64,000 nucleotides of DNA from Xanthobacter aminoxidans (GCF_023571765.1 NZ_JAMJXC010000018.1:49722-113721); one strand, 5' to 3'. Positions 24,943 to 33,965 are shown, counted from the first letter of the stretch. Numbers and translations: made by a program. Notes: generated by a model not told the origin, from the sequence alone.

Positions 24943-25854
24943 ATGGACCGACTAACTGCTCTGAAAGTGTTCAAAACAGCTGCTCAGCTGGAGAGTTTCG
25001 CCGAAGCAGGTCGGCGCCTAGGCCTGTCGCCCGCTGCGATCAGCAAGAACATCTCCGAGCTGGAAGACCATCTTAAAGCGCGCCTGTTCAACCGCACGAC
25101 CCGGCGCCTCAGCCTGACCGAGGCCGGCACCGCATACTTTGACCGCATCTCGCCGCTTCTGGATGGTCTGGAAGAAGCCGATGAGATGGTTGGTGCGTTG
25201 AACACCTCGCCGACAGGTGTTCTGCGTGTGACCGCGCCCCAATCTCTCACGCTCCATTGTCTTGGCCGGCTACCCGCTCGGTTGTTGCAGACCTATCCTG
25301 GGTTATCGATGCGGCTCGACCTGGACGATGGCAAGACCAACATCGTTGAAGAGGGCTACGACCTTGCCATACGCGGCAGCAGCCAGCTTGAGGACTCCAG
25401 TCTGATGGCGCGAAAGCTGATGGACCTGCCGCATGTCGTCTGCGCGGCTCCGACCTATCTCGAAGCCTGTGGGGCGCCCGGCCGGCCGGAAGATCTAAGG
25501 CGACACGAGTGTCTCACCTATGTGTTGTCGGATCATGCGGCGGAATGGCGTTTCAGTAGGGCCGGAGAAAGTATCGGCGTGGCCGTGCCCGGTCGCTTCT
25601 TCACGAATTCCAGCCTGGCGGTTCGGGACGCAGCCCTCGGAGGGCTCGGCATCGCCCTCCTGCCACGCCTTTATGTCGACAGGGATCTAAAAGAAGACCG
25701 TCTGCGGATCGTCCTCGACGATTGGATGCTCCCCGCTGCATCCGTTTATGCAATTTATCCGTCACGACACCACATTGCGCCCAAGCTTCGGGCGATCCTC
25801 GATGTCGTAGCGGAAGAATTGGCGGCGCGCACCGAGGACAAAACCTTTTTCTGA
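24943..25854 (+). CDS. LysR-family transcriptional regulator
   Basis: 303 residues. N-terminal winged helix (residues about 3-60: LTALKVFKTAAQLESFAEAG, LGLSPAAISKNISELEDHLK) and a C-terminal effector-binding domain. It lies 124 nt after the IS remnant and is convergent with an unknown secreted protein, so its target is not obvious: the region it once flanked may have been lost through the IS insertions. Codon use is somewhat less GC-biased than its neighbours. Confidence 0.92.
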   Translation: MDRLTALKVFKTAAQLESFAEAGRRLGLSPAAISKNISELEDHLKARLFNRTTRRLSLTEAGTAYFDRISPLLDGLEEADEMVGALNTSPTGVLRVTAPQSLTLHCLGRLPARLLQTYPGLSMRLDLDDGKTNIVEEGYDLAIRGSSQLEDSSLMARKLMDLPHVVCAAPTYLEACGAPGRPEDLRRHECLTYVLSDHAAEWRFSRAGESIGVAVPGRFFTNSSLAVRDAALGGLGIALLPRLYVDRDLKEDRLRIVLDDWMLPAASVYAIYPSRHHIAPKLRAILDVVAEELAARTEDKTFF

Positions 25855-25891
25855 GTTTTGTGCGGCGCGTTAGCGTGGCGGAGCGCCCAGA

Positions 25892-25927
25892 CACGCACGC
25901 GCCCTTGAGATGATCGGCGCGTGCGTG
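25892..25927. terminator. Bidirectional terminator-like hairpin between convergent genes
   Basis: Perfect 12-bp inverted repeat CACGCACGCGCC/GGCGCGTGCGTG with a 12-nt loop, located in the 85-nt gap between the LysR stop and the stop of the minus-strand gene. No long T-run. Confidence 0.6.
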
Positions 25928-25939
25928 CTTCTGATGCGG

Positions 25940-26764
25940 CTAACGGGTGCCGTTCTTCGCGCGCTCAAGGAGCTTCGGAGGCGCGGCTTCGAAGTCGATC
26001 CACGGATTGTCGCCCAAGCACCCCGAGGCACGTGAGCTCACATCCTCATAGCGCATGACGAATTGCTCGGGGCCGTGGGCGTAGGCGACCACGAGACCAT
26101 GCTTCGCGTCGAAGTAGCCACCGTGCGGCACCAGCCCCGGGTAGCTGATCCGCCACCCCTTGTCGGCTTCGGCGACCGCGCTGAAGCGAACCTTCGCCAC
26201 GGTCCCGTCTTCGAGAACGAAGAACCAGGTGTAGGGCCCGCCCGAGATGATCGTCATAACCTCGTCGATAGCCTGACCGGCATCCGTGCGATTCACGTGC
26301 AAGCGTCCGAACTTTTTCATCAGGAACGCCACGGTGTCGGGGCCCAGAGCCTTCATGTCGTAGATCTTCGGATAGGGCGGCACCCCTTCCTCCGACGTGG
26401 TGAGAGATCCCCCGTCCTTCACCGCTGACTGCCGTCCCGCCTGATCGATCTCCCGGAGAAGAGCCTGGCGGTCGAGCGCGAAAATGGACAGCAGACGCCC
26501 CTGCTCCTGCGCATCGAGGCTCCGCATCCTGGATGTCTCGATAAGCGATCGGGCGCTTTCCGGGATCGGCACTTCCGAGACCCGGACACCGACCTTCAAG
26601 AGATGCGCGTTGACCGCGTCGAGACCGATGGCATCCGGGCGTCCATCACTGAACGACATGCGAACATATCTCGTCCCCTCGGGCTGCGGCTCGGCTTGCG
26701 CTGAAGGCACAAAGACGGTGCCGAGAAGGGCGACGGCCATGAGGCCTTGCTTGAAGAATGTCAT
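25940..26764 (-). CDS. Secreted protein of unknown function
   Basis: 274 residues, not recognised as a known family. A clear signal peptide (MTFFKQGLMAVALLGTVFVP, cleavage after SAQA) predicts export to the periplasm. The mature part is soluble-looking with one cysteine near the C-terminus (SRASGCLGDNPWIDF) and segments such as TWFFVLEDGTVAKVRFSAV that suggest a beta-rich fold. Start chosen at the ATG 8 nt after GAGG; ATG 26779 is 15 nt upstream. Base composition is less GC-rich than the surrounding catabolic genes. It stands alone between convergent LysR and the CoA-lyase operon; 236 nt upstream of it (26765-27000) hold no gene. Confidence 0.75.
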   Translation of the reverse strand: MTFFKQGLMAVALLGTVFVPSAQAEPQPEGTRYVRMSFSDGRPDAIGLDAVNAHLLKVGVRVSEVPIPESARSLIETSRMRSLDAQEQGRLLSIFALDRQALLREIDQAGRQSAVKDGGSLTTSEEGVPPYPKIYDMKALGPDTVAFLMKKFGRLHVNRTDAGQAIDEVMTIISGGPYTWFFVLEDGTVAKVRFSAVAEADKGWRISYPGLVPHGGYFDAKHGLVVAYAHGPEQFVMRYEDVSSRASGCLGDNPWIDFEAAPPKLLERAKNGTR

Positions 26765-27000
26765 ATCAAATCCTCGCATGGGCCCCGCTTTCACTAGGGC
26801 ACGAGATCTGATTTCGGTCTCGGCCGTCGAAATATTAGAGCAAGGCCAATGAAGACACTCTTCACCGGCAGTAGCGATAGGCGGGCTGCCTGTGCGAACG
26901 GCGAGCGGCCCCTGGCGGTCCTTCCAGTCGGAGCCCGTGTCGCAAGGCGTCCGCCTGGGCGGGCCGCGGCACAACGTCATGACGACGTGCGGCCCGGCTT

Positions 27001-27798
27001 CTAGCCGGCGGCACCGCCCCGCCGCGCGAGAATGGCGCGGGCGCGGATGCGGACTGGTTCGTCCACCATCGAGCCATCGACGGAAACGGCCCCAGCGCCG
27101 CTTGCCAGAACCCGCTCCGCCCAGGCGATCTCCGTCGCATCCGGCGCAAAGCCGGTGCGAATGGGGGCGATCTGCCGTGGATGGATGGCGAGCTTGCCGC
27201 CGAGTCCCAGCGTGCGGGCGCGGCGCGCGTCGTCCGCAGCCGCCGCAGCATCGTCGAGAGCGGTCGTGACCCCGTCGATCGGCGCCGGCAAGCCGGAGAG
27301 ACGGGATGCCAGCACCAGTTCTGAACGGGCCGCGAACAAGGCCTCGGGCACATGGGCGCAACCGAGATCCGCGCAATAGTCCACCGAGCCGAAGGCCAGC
27401 CGCGCCACCGCCGGATGGGCGGCGAGCGCGCGTGCGACGGCAAGCCCCCGCGCTGTTTCCATCAAGGCCACCACCGGCACCGGACCAACAGCGTCGGCCA
27501 CGCGGCTCACGACGTTGAAATCCTCCGCCTTGGGCAGCAGGACGGCGGCCGGCTGGAGCCGCGCCACGGCGGCGAGGTCCGCCGCATGCCACGCGGTTCC
27601 GGCCGCATTCACGCGCACCAGAACCGGCAGGTCGGTGAAGGCGCAATTCATCGCGGCCCGCGCCGCCTCCTTCGCCTCGGCCGGCACAGCGTCCTCCAGA
27701 TCGAGGATCACCGCATCGGGGTGCGCGGCGGCGGCCTTCGCGAAGCGCTCGGGCCGATGCGCCGGCACGAAGAGGGGGACGATGATGTCGGCGATCAC
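27001..27798 (-). CDS. HpcH/HpaI-type CoA-ester lyase (citramalyl-CoA/malyl-CoA lyase-like)
   Basis: 265-residue aldolase/lyase of the citrate-lyase beta/CitE-like family, which splits 3-hydroxy-acyl-CoA thioesters such as citramalyl-CoA into acetyl-CoA and pyruvate. Visible blocks: PLFVPAHRPERFAKA at the N-terminus (the usual VPG/VPA substrate loop), DAVILDLEDAVP (metal-binding acidic cluster), PVVALMETARGL (catalytic glutamate) and LAFGSVDYCADLG. GTG start overlaps the upstream stop (GTGA). With the hydratase and CoA-transferase encoded upstream it matches the third step of itaconate/mesaconate degradation; pathway assignment is inference. Confidence 0.88.
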   Translation of the reverse strand: MIADIIVPLFVPAHRPERFAKAAAAHPDAVILDLEDAVPAEAKEAARAAMNCAFTDLPVLVRVNAAGTAWHAADLAAVARLQPAAVLLPKAEDFNVVSRVADAVGPVPVVALMETARGLAVARALAAHPAVARLAFGSVDYCADLGCAHVPEALFAARSELVLASRLSGLPAPIDGVTTALDDAAAAADDARRARTLGLGGKLAIHPRQIAPIRTGFAPDATEIAWAERVLASGAGAVSVDGSMVDEPVRIRARAILARRGGAAG

Positions 27799-28646
27799 CA
27801 CGCGGCCTCCGCGCTCATGGCGACGGGGCCGCCGGGCCGGGCGGTCCAGAGGCTGAGCCCTTCGGCCGTTTCCTCCGCATGGAGCATCAGCGGCGCATCG
27901 TCGAACACGGGGGAGTGGCCCCGGAACGTGAAGCGCGCCGGCGGCGTGCCGTGGATGTCGGTCGCGAACCGCAAGAGCCAGGTGGCCTGGAGCGGACCAT
28001 GGACCACGAGGCCGGGATAGCCCTCCACCTGCGTCACATAGGGATGGTCGTAGTGGATGCGGTGCCCGTTGAAGGTCAGAGCGGAATAGCGGAACAGCAT
28101 CGGCGCGGAGGTGTCGGCCGACCGGCAATGTCGTCCCTCGGTCGCGGGCGCAATCCCCGGAGCGGACGTCGCCATGCGGCCGGCCGCACGGTAGACGATG
28201 TCCTGCACTTCGCTGATCACCAGGCGTTCCCCCGACCAAATCTCGTGCCCGACGGCCACGAAGCAGAGGGAGCCGCTGCGGCCATGCTTCACCTGCACGT
28301 CCGTGACCGTGGAGACGCGGCGCACCTCGTCCTCCACCGCGATGTCGCCGGTGAACGCGAGGCTCCCGCCCGCCCACATGCGGCGGGGCAGCGGCACTGG
28401 CGGCAGGAACCCGCCGCGGGCCGGGTGCCCATCCGACCCCAGCGCACGGGTCTGCACCGCCGGCAGGGCGAGACACCAGTGCAGCATGCGAGGGGCCGCC
28501 GCGCCTACCGCCACGTCGCCGGGGTCGTCGTCGAAGGTGGCGCGGAAGCGGCGCACGAGATCCGCCGTGGCGCGCTCCGAGGCCTCCTCGCGCCGGCCGA
28601 TCCACCGGCGCAGATCATCAATGTCGAGGGTCGCCGCATCCGTCAT
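27795..28646 (-). CDS. MaoC/HTD2-type hydratase (itaconyl-CoA/mesaconyl-C4-CoA hydratase-like)
   Basis: 283 residues, the two-hot-dog (FAS1-like plus MaoC) layout of mesaconyl-C4-CoA and itaconyl-CoA hydratases. Segments seen: RRMWAGGSLAFTGDIAVEDE, HGRSGSLCFVAVGHEIW in the first half, and FNGHRIHYDHPYVTQVEGYP with the catalytic aspartate/histidine (YDHPY) and LVVHGPLQATWLL in the second. It overlaps both neighbours by 4 nt, so the operon is tightly coupled. Confidence 0.88.
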   Translation of the reverse strand: MTDAATLDIDDLRRWIGRREEASERATADLVRRFRATFDDDPGDVAVGAAAPRMLHWCLALPAVQTRALGSDGHPARGGFLPPVPLPRRMWAGGSLAFTGDIAVEDEVRRVSTVTDVQVKHGRSGSLCFVAVGHEIWSGERLVISEVQDIVYRAAGRMATSAPGIAPATEGRHCRSADTSAPMLFRYSALTFNGHRIHYDHPYVTQVEGYPGLVVHGPLQATWLLRFATDIHGTPPARFTFRGHSPVFDDAPLMLHAEETAEGLSLWTARPGGPVAMSAEAAW

Positions 28647-29782
28647 CGCGCCTTCTCCTCTTCAGGCGTGTGGGCACCAATGGCCGGCACCGGCCCATAG
28701 CTGCGCGGCGCGTCCACAAAGATCGGCCCCGGCGCGGGCAGGCGGACCGGACCGGCCGGCGTCTCCACGCAGATCCGGCGCAGGTGCGGATGGGCCGAGA
28801 GCCCGGCCATGTCGTTGATGAAGGCGAAGGCGACGCCGGCCGCCTCCACCCGTTGCGCCGCAAGGGCCGCATCGAGCGCGGCGAAGGCGTCCGCGACGGC
28901 GGCGTCGGTCTGCGTGCGGTTCTCGCAGCGGGCGATGTTGGTGGCGAAGCGCGGGTCCTGCGCGAACTCGGGCCTTTCGAGCACATGCCGCGCGAATGCC
29001 ACCCATTCGCGGTCGCTTTGCACGGAGATCAGGATCTGCGACCCGTCGCGCGTATCGAACAGCCCATAGGGGGCGATGGAAGGATGGGCGAGGCCCATAC
29101 GGCGCGGCGGCTTTCCGCCCTCGTGCTGCAGCAGGGGGACGGTGAGCCATTCGGCCGTCACGTCGAACATGGAGACGCGGATGTCCGCCCCCTGGCCCGT
29201 TGCAGCGCGGGAGATGAGGGCTTCGAGAATGGTGGCATGGGCGCTCGCGCCCGTTGCGATGTCCACCACCGAGAAGCCGACGCGGGCCGGTGCCTCCGGT
29301 CCCCCGGTGAGCGAGGCGAGCCCGCTTTCGGCCTGGACCAGAAGGTCATAGGCCTTGCGGTCCGCCAGCGGGCCCTCGTCGCCATAGCCGGAGATGGAGC
29401 AGATGATGAGGCGCGGGTGGGCGGCCCTGAGTTTTTCCCGACCGAGGCCGAGGCGCTCCAGCGCGCCGGGCTTCAGATTCTGCACCAGCACGTCGGCACC
29501 GGCGATGAGCGCCTCCGTTTCCGCCCGGCCCTCCGGCGAGGCGAGGTCGATGGCGAAGCTCTCCTTGCCCCGGTTGAGCCAGACGAAATAGCTCGACTGG
29601 CCATTGGCCACGTCGTCATAGCCGCGGGCGAAGTCTCCCTCCGGGCGCTCGACCTTGATGACCCGGGCGCCGGCATCGGCGAGGCGGGCGGTGCAGAAGG
29701 GGGCGGCCACCGCCTGCTCGATGGCGACAACCACGAGGCCGGCCAGCGGCAACGGCGCCGGACGATGAGGAACCTGTTCCAA
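28643..29782 (-). CDS. CaiB/BaiF family (class III) CoA-transferase
   Basis: 379 residues. Family III CoA-transferases move CoA from succinyl-CoA or a similar donor to a carboxylic acid. Visible blocks: VVVAIEQAVAAPFCTARLAD, GARVIKVERPEGDFARGYDD (with the catalytic aspartate region), LNRGKESFAIDLASPEGRAE, VLVQNLKPGALERLGLG and YGDEGPLADRKAYDLLVQAE. TTG start at 29780-29782 is 6 nt after GAGG; the longer open frame to 29968 would overlap the acyl-CoA dehydrogenase gene. Itaconate or a related C5 diacid as acceptor is inferred from the gene order. Confidence 0.9.
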   Translation of the reverse strand: MEQVPHRPAPLPLAGLVVVAIEQAVAAPFCTARLADAGARVIKVERPEGDFARGYDDVANGQSSYFVWLNRGKESFAIDLASPEGRAETEALIAGADVLVQNLKPGALERLGLGREKLRAAHPRLIICSISGYGDEGPLADRKAYDLLVQAESGLASLTGGPEAPARVGFSVVDIATGASAHATILEALISRAATGQGADIRVSMFDVTAEWLTVPLLQHEGGKPPRRMGLAHPSIAPYGLFDTRDGSQILISVQSDREWVAFARHVLERPEFAQDPRFATNIARCENRTQTDAAVADAFAALDAALAAQRVEAAGVAFAFINDMAGLSAHPHLRRICVETPAGPVRLPAPGPIFVDAPRSYGPVPAIGAHTPEEEKAR

Positions 29783-29793
29783 TTTCGGCCTCG

Positions 29794-30957
29794 TCAGAAC
29801 GAGCGCGGCAGGCCGAGCACATGCTCGGCAACATAGCTCAGGATGAGGTTGGTGGAGATGGGTGCGACCTGGTAGAGGCGCGTCTCGCGGAACTTGCGCT
29901 CGATGTCGTATTCGCAGGCGAAGCCGAAGCCGCCGTGGAACTGGAGGCAGGCGTTGGCCGCTTCCCATGAGGCCTTGGCGGCGAGATACTTCGCCATGTT
30001 GGCCTGGGTTCCGCAGGGCTGGTGGGCGTCATAGAGCCGGCAGGCCTCGAAGCGCATGAGATTGGCCGCCTCCACCTCGATGAAGGCCTCCGCGATGGGG
30101 AATTGCACGCCCTGGTTCTGGCCGATGGGGCGGCCGAACACGACCCGCTCGTTCGCGTAGGCAGTCACCTTGTCGACGAACCAGTAGCCGTCGCCGATGC
30201 ATTCGGCGGCGATCAACGTGCGCTCGGCATTGAGGCCGGTGAGGATGTATTTGAAGCCTTGGCCTTCCTCGCCGATGAGATTTTCTTCCGGAATCTCCAG
30301 ACTGTCGAAGAACAGCTCATTTGTCTCGTGGTTCACCATGTTGAGGATGGGTTGGACCGTCATCCCCTTGGTCATAGCCTCCTTGATATCCACGATGAAG
30401 ATGGAGAGGCCTTCAGACTTCTTCTTCACCTGGTCGAGGGGGGTGGTGCGGGCGAGCAGGATCATCAGGTCGGAATGCTGGACGCGGGAGATCCAGACCT
30501 TCTGGCCGTTGATGATGTAGCGGTCACCCTTCTTCACTGCCGTGGTCTTGATCCGTGTGGTGTCGGTGCCGGTGGTGGGCTCGGTGACGCCCATGGACTG
30601 GAGGCGTAATTCGCCGGCTGCGATCTTCGGCAGGTAGCGGTTGCGCTGTTCTTCCGAGCCGTGCCGCACCAGCGTGTTCATGTTGTACATCTGGCCGTGG
30701 CAGGCGCCGGAATTGCCGCCCGCGCGGTTGATCTCCTCCATGATCACGGACGCCTCCGTGAGGCCGAGGCCGGAGCCGCCGTACTCCTCGGGGATCAGCG
30801 CGGCCATCCAGCCGGCCCTGGTCAAGGCATCGACGAAGGCTTCCGGATAGGCCCGCGCCTCGTCCACCTTGCGGTGGTACTCGGCCGGGAAATCGGCGCA
30901 CAAGGCACGCACCGCGTCCCGGATCTCCTGATACTGGCCGCTGCCAACGGTCTGCAT
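29794..30957 (-). CDS. Acyl-CoA dehydrogenase family protein
   Basis: 387-residue FAD enzyme. Family blocks: LIPEEYGGSGLGLTEASVIM, LQSMGVTEPTTGTDTTRIKT (FAD/substrate contact), GQKVWISRVQHSDLMILLAR, NAERTLIAAECIGDGYWFVD and the C-terminal LQFHGGFGFACEYDIERKFR (normally QxxGGxGY...E-R-xxR). The catalytic glutamate position in the last block falls as CEYD. First gene of the four-gene CoA operon, with AGAGGGACA before the ATG. The same gene type sits in the Pseudomonas itaconate locus; its exact reaction there is not well defined to my knowledge. Confidence 0.92.
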   Translation of the reverse strand: MQTVGSGQYQEIRDAVRALCADFPAEYHRKVDEARAYPEAFVDALTRAGWMAALIPEEYGGSGLGLTEASVIMEEINRAGGNSGACHGQMYNMNTLVRHGSEEQRNRYLPKIAAGELRLQSMGVTEPTTGTDTTRIKTTAVKKGDRYIINGQKVWISRVQHSDLMILLARTTPLDQVKKKSEGLSIFIVDIKEAMTKGMTVQPILNMVNHETNELFFDSLEIPEENLIGEEGQGFKYILTGLNAERTLIAAECIGDGYWFVDKVTAYANERVVFGRPIGQNQGVQFPIAEAFIEVEAANLMRFEACRLYDAHQPCGTQANMAKYLAAKASWEAANACLQFHGGFGFACEYDIERKFRETRLYQVAPISTNLILSYVAEHVLGLPRSF

Positions 30958-31047
30958 TGTCCCTCTTTCCTCCCTCGGCCGCACCCTTTGAAACCACAGG
31001 AGCCGGCCTGCGGTCGATCGGCAAGGGGCCGACGACCTAAACCCGAT

Positions 31048-31069
31048 ATAAGCGGCAGGCATAAGCGGC
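31048..31069. promoter_or_regulatory. Direct repeat ATAAGCGGC in the divergent CoA-operon/PrpD promoter region
   Basis: ATAAGCGGC occurs at 31048-31056 and again at 31061-31069, a 13-bp period, in the 167-nt gap between the acyl-CoA dehydrogenase operon and the MmgE/PrpD gene. Could be a regulator-binding repeat; no regulator gene is adjacent. Confidence 0.3.
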
Positions 31070-31124
31070 GGACGGGCGCTTCATGTATCGCTGGCCGGGC
31101 GGCCGCAGCCCGCGGGGAAAAATC

Positions 31125-32489
31125 ATGGACGCGATACGACACTTCTCAAACCACGTCTTGGATGTCCGCCTCAAGGACCTGCCTGACATCGTCGTCACGA
31201 GTGCCAAAACGTTCGTGCTCGACAGCATCGGCGTCGGCATCGCCGGGAGCACCGGCCAGTGGGCGCCGGAACTGGCGGCGTGCGCCCCCGCCTGGGGAAC
31301 CGGCGAGGACGCCCGCGTCTTCGGGCGCGCCGGCCGCTACCCGGACGCGCTGGCGGCTCTCATGAACGCCTACCAGATCCACAATTGCGAGTTCGACTGC
31401 CTGCACGAAAAAGCGGTGGTCCATGCCATGACGGCCGTGCTGCCGGCGGCGCTCGCAACGGCCGAGCGCTTGGGCGGGGTGGCGGGTCCGCAATTGCTGG
31501 AGGCCGTGATCGCCGGCGTCGATATCGCCTGCGCCATCGGCCTCGGCGGGACGCGCCCTATGAAGTTCTTCCGCCCGGGTGTCGCAGGCGGCTTCGGCGC
31601 CACGGCGGCTGCCGGCAAGCTCCTCGGCTTTGATGCCGCGACGCTGCAGAACGCTTTCGGGACCACCTTTGCCCAGTCGTGCGGGTCCATGCAGGCGCAT
31701 GAGGAAGGCACCATGCTTCTGGCCCTGCAGGTCGGCTTCAATACGAGGAATGCGTTGCACGCCTGCGCGCTGGCGGCCAAGGGTCTGCGGGCGCCCCAAG
31801 AGGTGCTGGAAGGTCGCTTCGGCTATTACGCTTTGTTCGAGGACGGCAGCGACCTCGGCCCCGTAGTGGAGAGCTTCGGCAAGGTCTGGCGCATCGCCGA
31901 ACTGGCGCAGAAGCCCTTCCCCAGCGGCCGCGCCACCCACGGCGCCCTCGAAGCCATCGCCGGCCTCATGGCGCGCCATGCCTTCGGCGCCGATGACGTC
32001 GAAACCGTGCTCATCCGCCTGACGCCGGTGGCGCGCACACTCGTCGGCCGGCCGCCACGGGACGACATGGCGGCCAATTACGCCCGTCTGTGCATGGCCT
32101 ATTGCGCCGCGCGGATGCTGGGCGGCGGCCGTCTCGACATGGAGGACTTCACCGCGCAGGCGCTGGCGGACGGAAAGAGCCGACATTTGGCGTCGCGCGT
32201 TCAGGTCGAGGCGCTCGATACCGCCAGCACTGACGCCTTTGCGCCGGCCGAGGTGGAAATCGCGCTGAAGGATGGTCGCACGCTATCGCAGACGGTCGCG
32301 CACATCCTCGGCCACCCGCTGAACCCGCTGCCTCGCGAGGCGCACCTGGAGAAGTTCCGGCGCAATTGCCGCTTGAGTGCGACGCCGCTTTCGTCCGTTG
32401 CGGCGGAGCAGATGATCGCGGCGGTGGATGAGCTTGAAAGGGTTCCCGACGTCGGGATTCTCATGGACCTCGCGGCCGCGTCCTCCTGA
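31125..32489 (+). CDS. MmgE/PrpD family protein (first copy)
   Basis: 454 residues, of the family that includes 2-methylcitrate dehydratase and cis-aconitate decarboxylase. Segments: KTFVLDSIGVGIAGSTGQWA, LMNAYQIHNCEFDCLHEKAV (the conserved N-x-x-x-H-x-x-D/E region), FRPGVAGGFGATAAAGKLLG and KPFPSGRATHGALEAIAGLM. Start at the ATG after GGGGAAAA. Divergent from the acyl-CoA dehydrogenase/CoA-transferase/hydratase/lyase operon, an arrangement also seen around itaconate degradation genes. Dehydratase, decarboxylase or isomerase activity cannot be chosen from sequence alone. Confidence 0.9.
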   Translation: MDAIRHFSNHVLDVRLKDLPDIVVTSAKTFVLDSIGVGIAGSTGQWAPELAACAPAWGTGEDARVFGRAGRYPDALAALMNAYQIHNCEFDCLHEKAVVHAMTAVLPAALATAERLGGVAGPQLLEAVIAGVDIACAIGLGGTRPMKFFRPGVAGGFGATAAAGKLLGFDAATLQNAFGTTFAQSCGSMQAHEEGTMLLALQVGFNTRNALHACALAAKGLRAPQEVLEGRFGYYALFEDGSDLGPVVESFGKVWRIAELAQKPFPSGRATHGALEAIAGLMARHAFGADDVETVLIRLTPVARTLVGRPPRDDMAANYARLCMAYCAARMLGGGRLDMEDFTAQALADGKSRHLASRVQVEALDTASTDAFAPAEVEIALKDGRTLSQTVAHILGHPLNPLPREAHLEKFRRNCRLSATPLSSVAAEQMIAAVDELERVPDVGILMDLAAASS

Positions 32490-32495
32490 AAGCCC

Positions 32496-32522
32496 GGGGG
32501 CGGTCGCCAAGGCGCCGCCCCC
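32496..32522. terminator. GC-rich hairpin between convergent PrpD genes
   Basis: GGGGGCGG/CCGCCCCC 8-bp stem with an 11-nt loop, inside the 40-nt gap between the two convergent MmgE/PrpD genes. Likely a shared terminator; no T-run. Confidence 0.5.
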
Positions 32523-32529
32523 GCCGTCG

Positions 32530-33954
32530 TCAGACGGTCCGCGCTTCTTCACGCGAGGCACCGGCTTCCCGTGCGATATCCAGCAGGATGCTCACGTCGG
32601 GCAGGTCCTCCAGGTGCCATACGGCATTGAGCAGGCGGCGTCCGGCGCCGTCCGGGAGAACACCATCGGTGCAGTCCCGGAACTTGTCCTCCAGCTCGCC
32701 ATCGCTAAGCGGATAGGCAGGCCCGCCGCGATAGCGATCGTCCGACATGCGGGAAATCAACGCGCCAGATTTCGTCACGACCTCGATCCGCGAGAGGATG
32801 CGATCGTGGCCCATGGCGTCGATCTCGGGATCGAACTGTGCGCGCACGCGCCGCTGCATGGCCTGCACCTCGGGCGAGCGCACGAAGGCATCGGTGAACT
32901 CCGCCTTTCCAGCCGTGCCCCGCAGGATGATGGCCGACAGCAGGAAGGCCATGGAAAATTTGCCTTCCAGCTCCGAGGTCGCGATCTCGTAGCGGATCGG
33001 ATGGAGGATGTTGTTGGCGGCGAACAGCGTCACGCTTTCGATGTCGTCGGGCGTGAGGCCGTGCTCGGCCATCAGCGCTTTCATGGCGTCCATGGAGGGA
33101 TGGGTGAGCACGCCACTGGGGTAAGGCTTGATGCTGATGCCCGGCGTGACCATCGAGAAGGGCTTGCCGAAGCGTCCCATCACCAGTTTCGGCTCCCCGC
33201 CTCGGCCGGCCACCGCGAGGTAGCCCCACTTCGTATCGAGCGCCTCCGTGTTGAACGCAAAGCCCTCGCGCACGAGCAGCGCTGCTGTGACGCCGTTTTC
33301 GGCGGAGCGGCCCACGTGCATCGGCTTGCCCATCGTGCCGAAATTTGCCCGGATGCCCGCCGCCATGGACGCAGCGCCACCGATCGCCTGGGCCGTCGCT
33401 ACCGCATCAAACTTCAGGAGCTTCGAGGCCGCCACCGCCGAGCCGAACGTGCCGATGGTGCCGCTTGTGTGGAAGCCGAGGTTGTAGTGGTCCGGGTTGA
33501 TCGCCTCGGCCACCTTGCACTCCACCTCCACGCCACCGGCGAAGGCGGTGACGAAGTCACGCCCACTGACCGGCCCGGCGATTTCCGAAACGGCCAGAGC
33601 GGCCGCGAGCGGCGGCACGGTGGGATGGGTCAGAAGGCCATAGGGGCGGCCGGGACCTTCGGCGAGCTGCGTGTCATCCCAGTCCATGGCATGGCCGGCG
33701 AGGCCATTCCAGAACGCAGCCTGAGGCGCCGAAAGGCGCAGGTCCGCCCCGACGACGCGCGCCGCCGGGGGACCGGCGTGACGTTTCAGGTAGCGGCGGG
33801 CCACATGCAGCGTCTCATGGGTGGTGCCGGCCAGCATCACGCCGAGGCCATCGACGATGCAGCGCCGGGCGATCCGCACGACGTCCGGCGGCAGGTCCGC
33901 ATAAGAGAGGTCGGCGGCGAAGGCCGATGCGTCCGCGGTGAGGGTTTCCTTCAT
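32530..33954 (-). CDS. MmgE/PrpD family protein (second copy)
   Basis: 474 residues, only distantly similar to the copy that converges on it. Blocks: CIVDGLGVMLAGTTHETLHV, NGLAGHAMDWDDTQLAEGPG (conserved H-x-x-D-W-D-D), LGFHTSGTIGTFGSAVAASK and KPYPSGVLTHPSMDAMKALM. The DWDDT motif is the form seen in the MmgE branch. Start at the ATG after AAAGGAAA. Third gene of an operon with a PuuE-like hydrolase and an isochorismatase-like hydrolase, which suggests it acts on a product of amide or imide hydrolysis. Confidence 0.9.
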   Translation of the reverse strand: MKETLTADASAFAADLSYADLPPDVVRIARRCIVDGLGVMLAGTTHETLHVARRYLKRHAGPPAARVVGADLRLSAPQAAFWNGLAGHAMDWDDTQLAEGPGRPYGLLTHPTVPPLAAALAVSEIAGPVSGRDFVTAFAGGVEVECKVAEAINPDHYNLGFHTSGTIGTFGSAVAASKLLKFDAVATAQAIGGAASMAAGIRANFGTMGKPMHVGRSAENGVTAALLVREGFAFNTEALDTKWGYLAVAGRGGEPKLVMGRFGKPFSMVTPGISIKPYPSGVLTHPSMDAMKALMAEHGLTPDDIESVTLFAANNILHPIRYEIATSELEGKFSMAFLLSAIILRGTAGKAEFTDAFVRSPEVQAMQRRVRAQFDPEIDAMGHDRILSRIEVVTKSGALISRMSDDRYRGGPAYPLSDGELEDKFRDCTDGVLPDGAGRRLLNAVWHLEDLPDVSILLDIAREAGASREEARTV

Positions 33955-33965
33955 GGCATTTCCTT

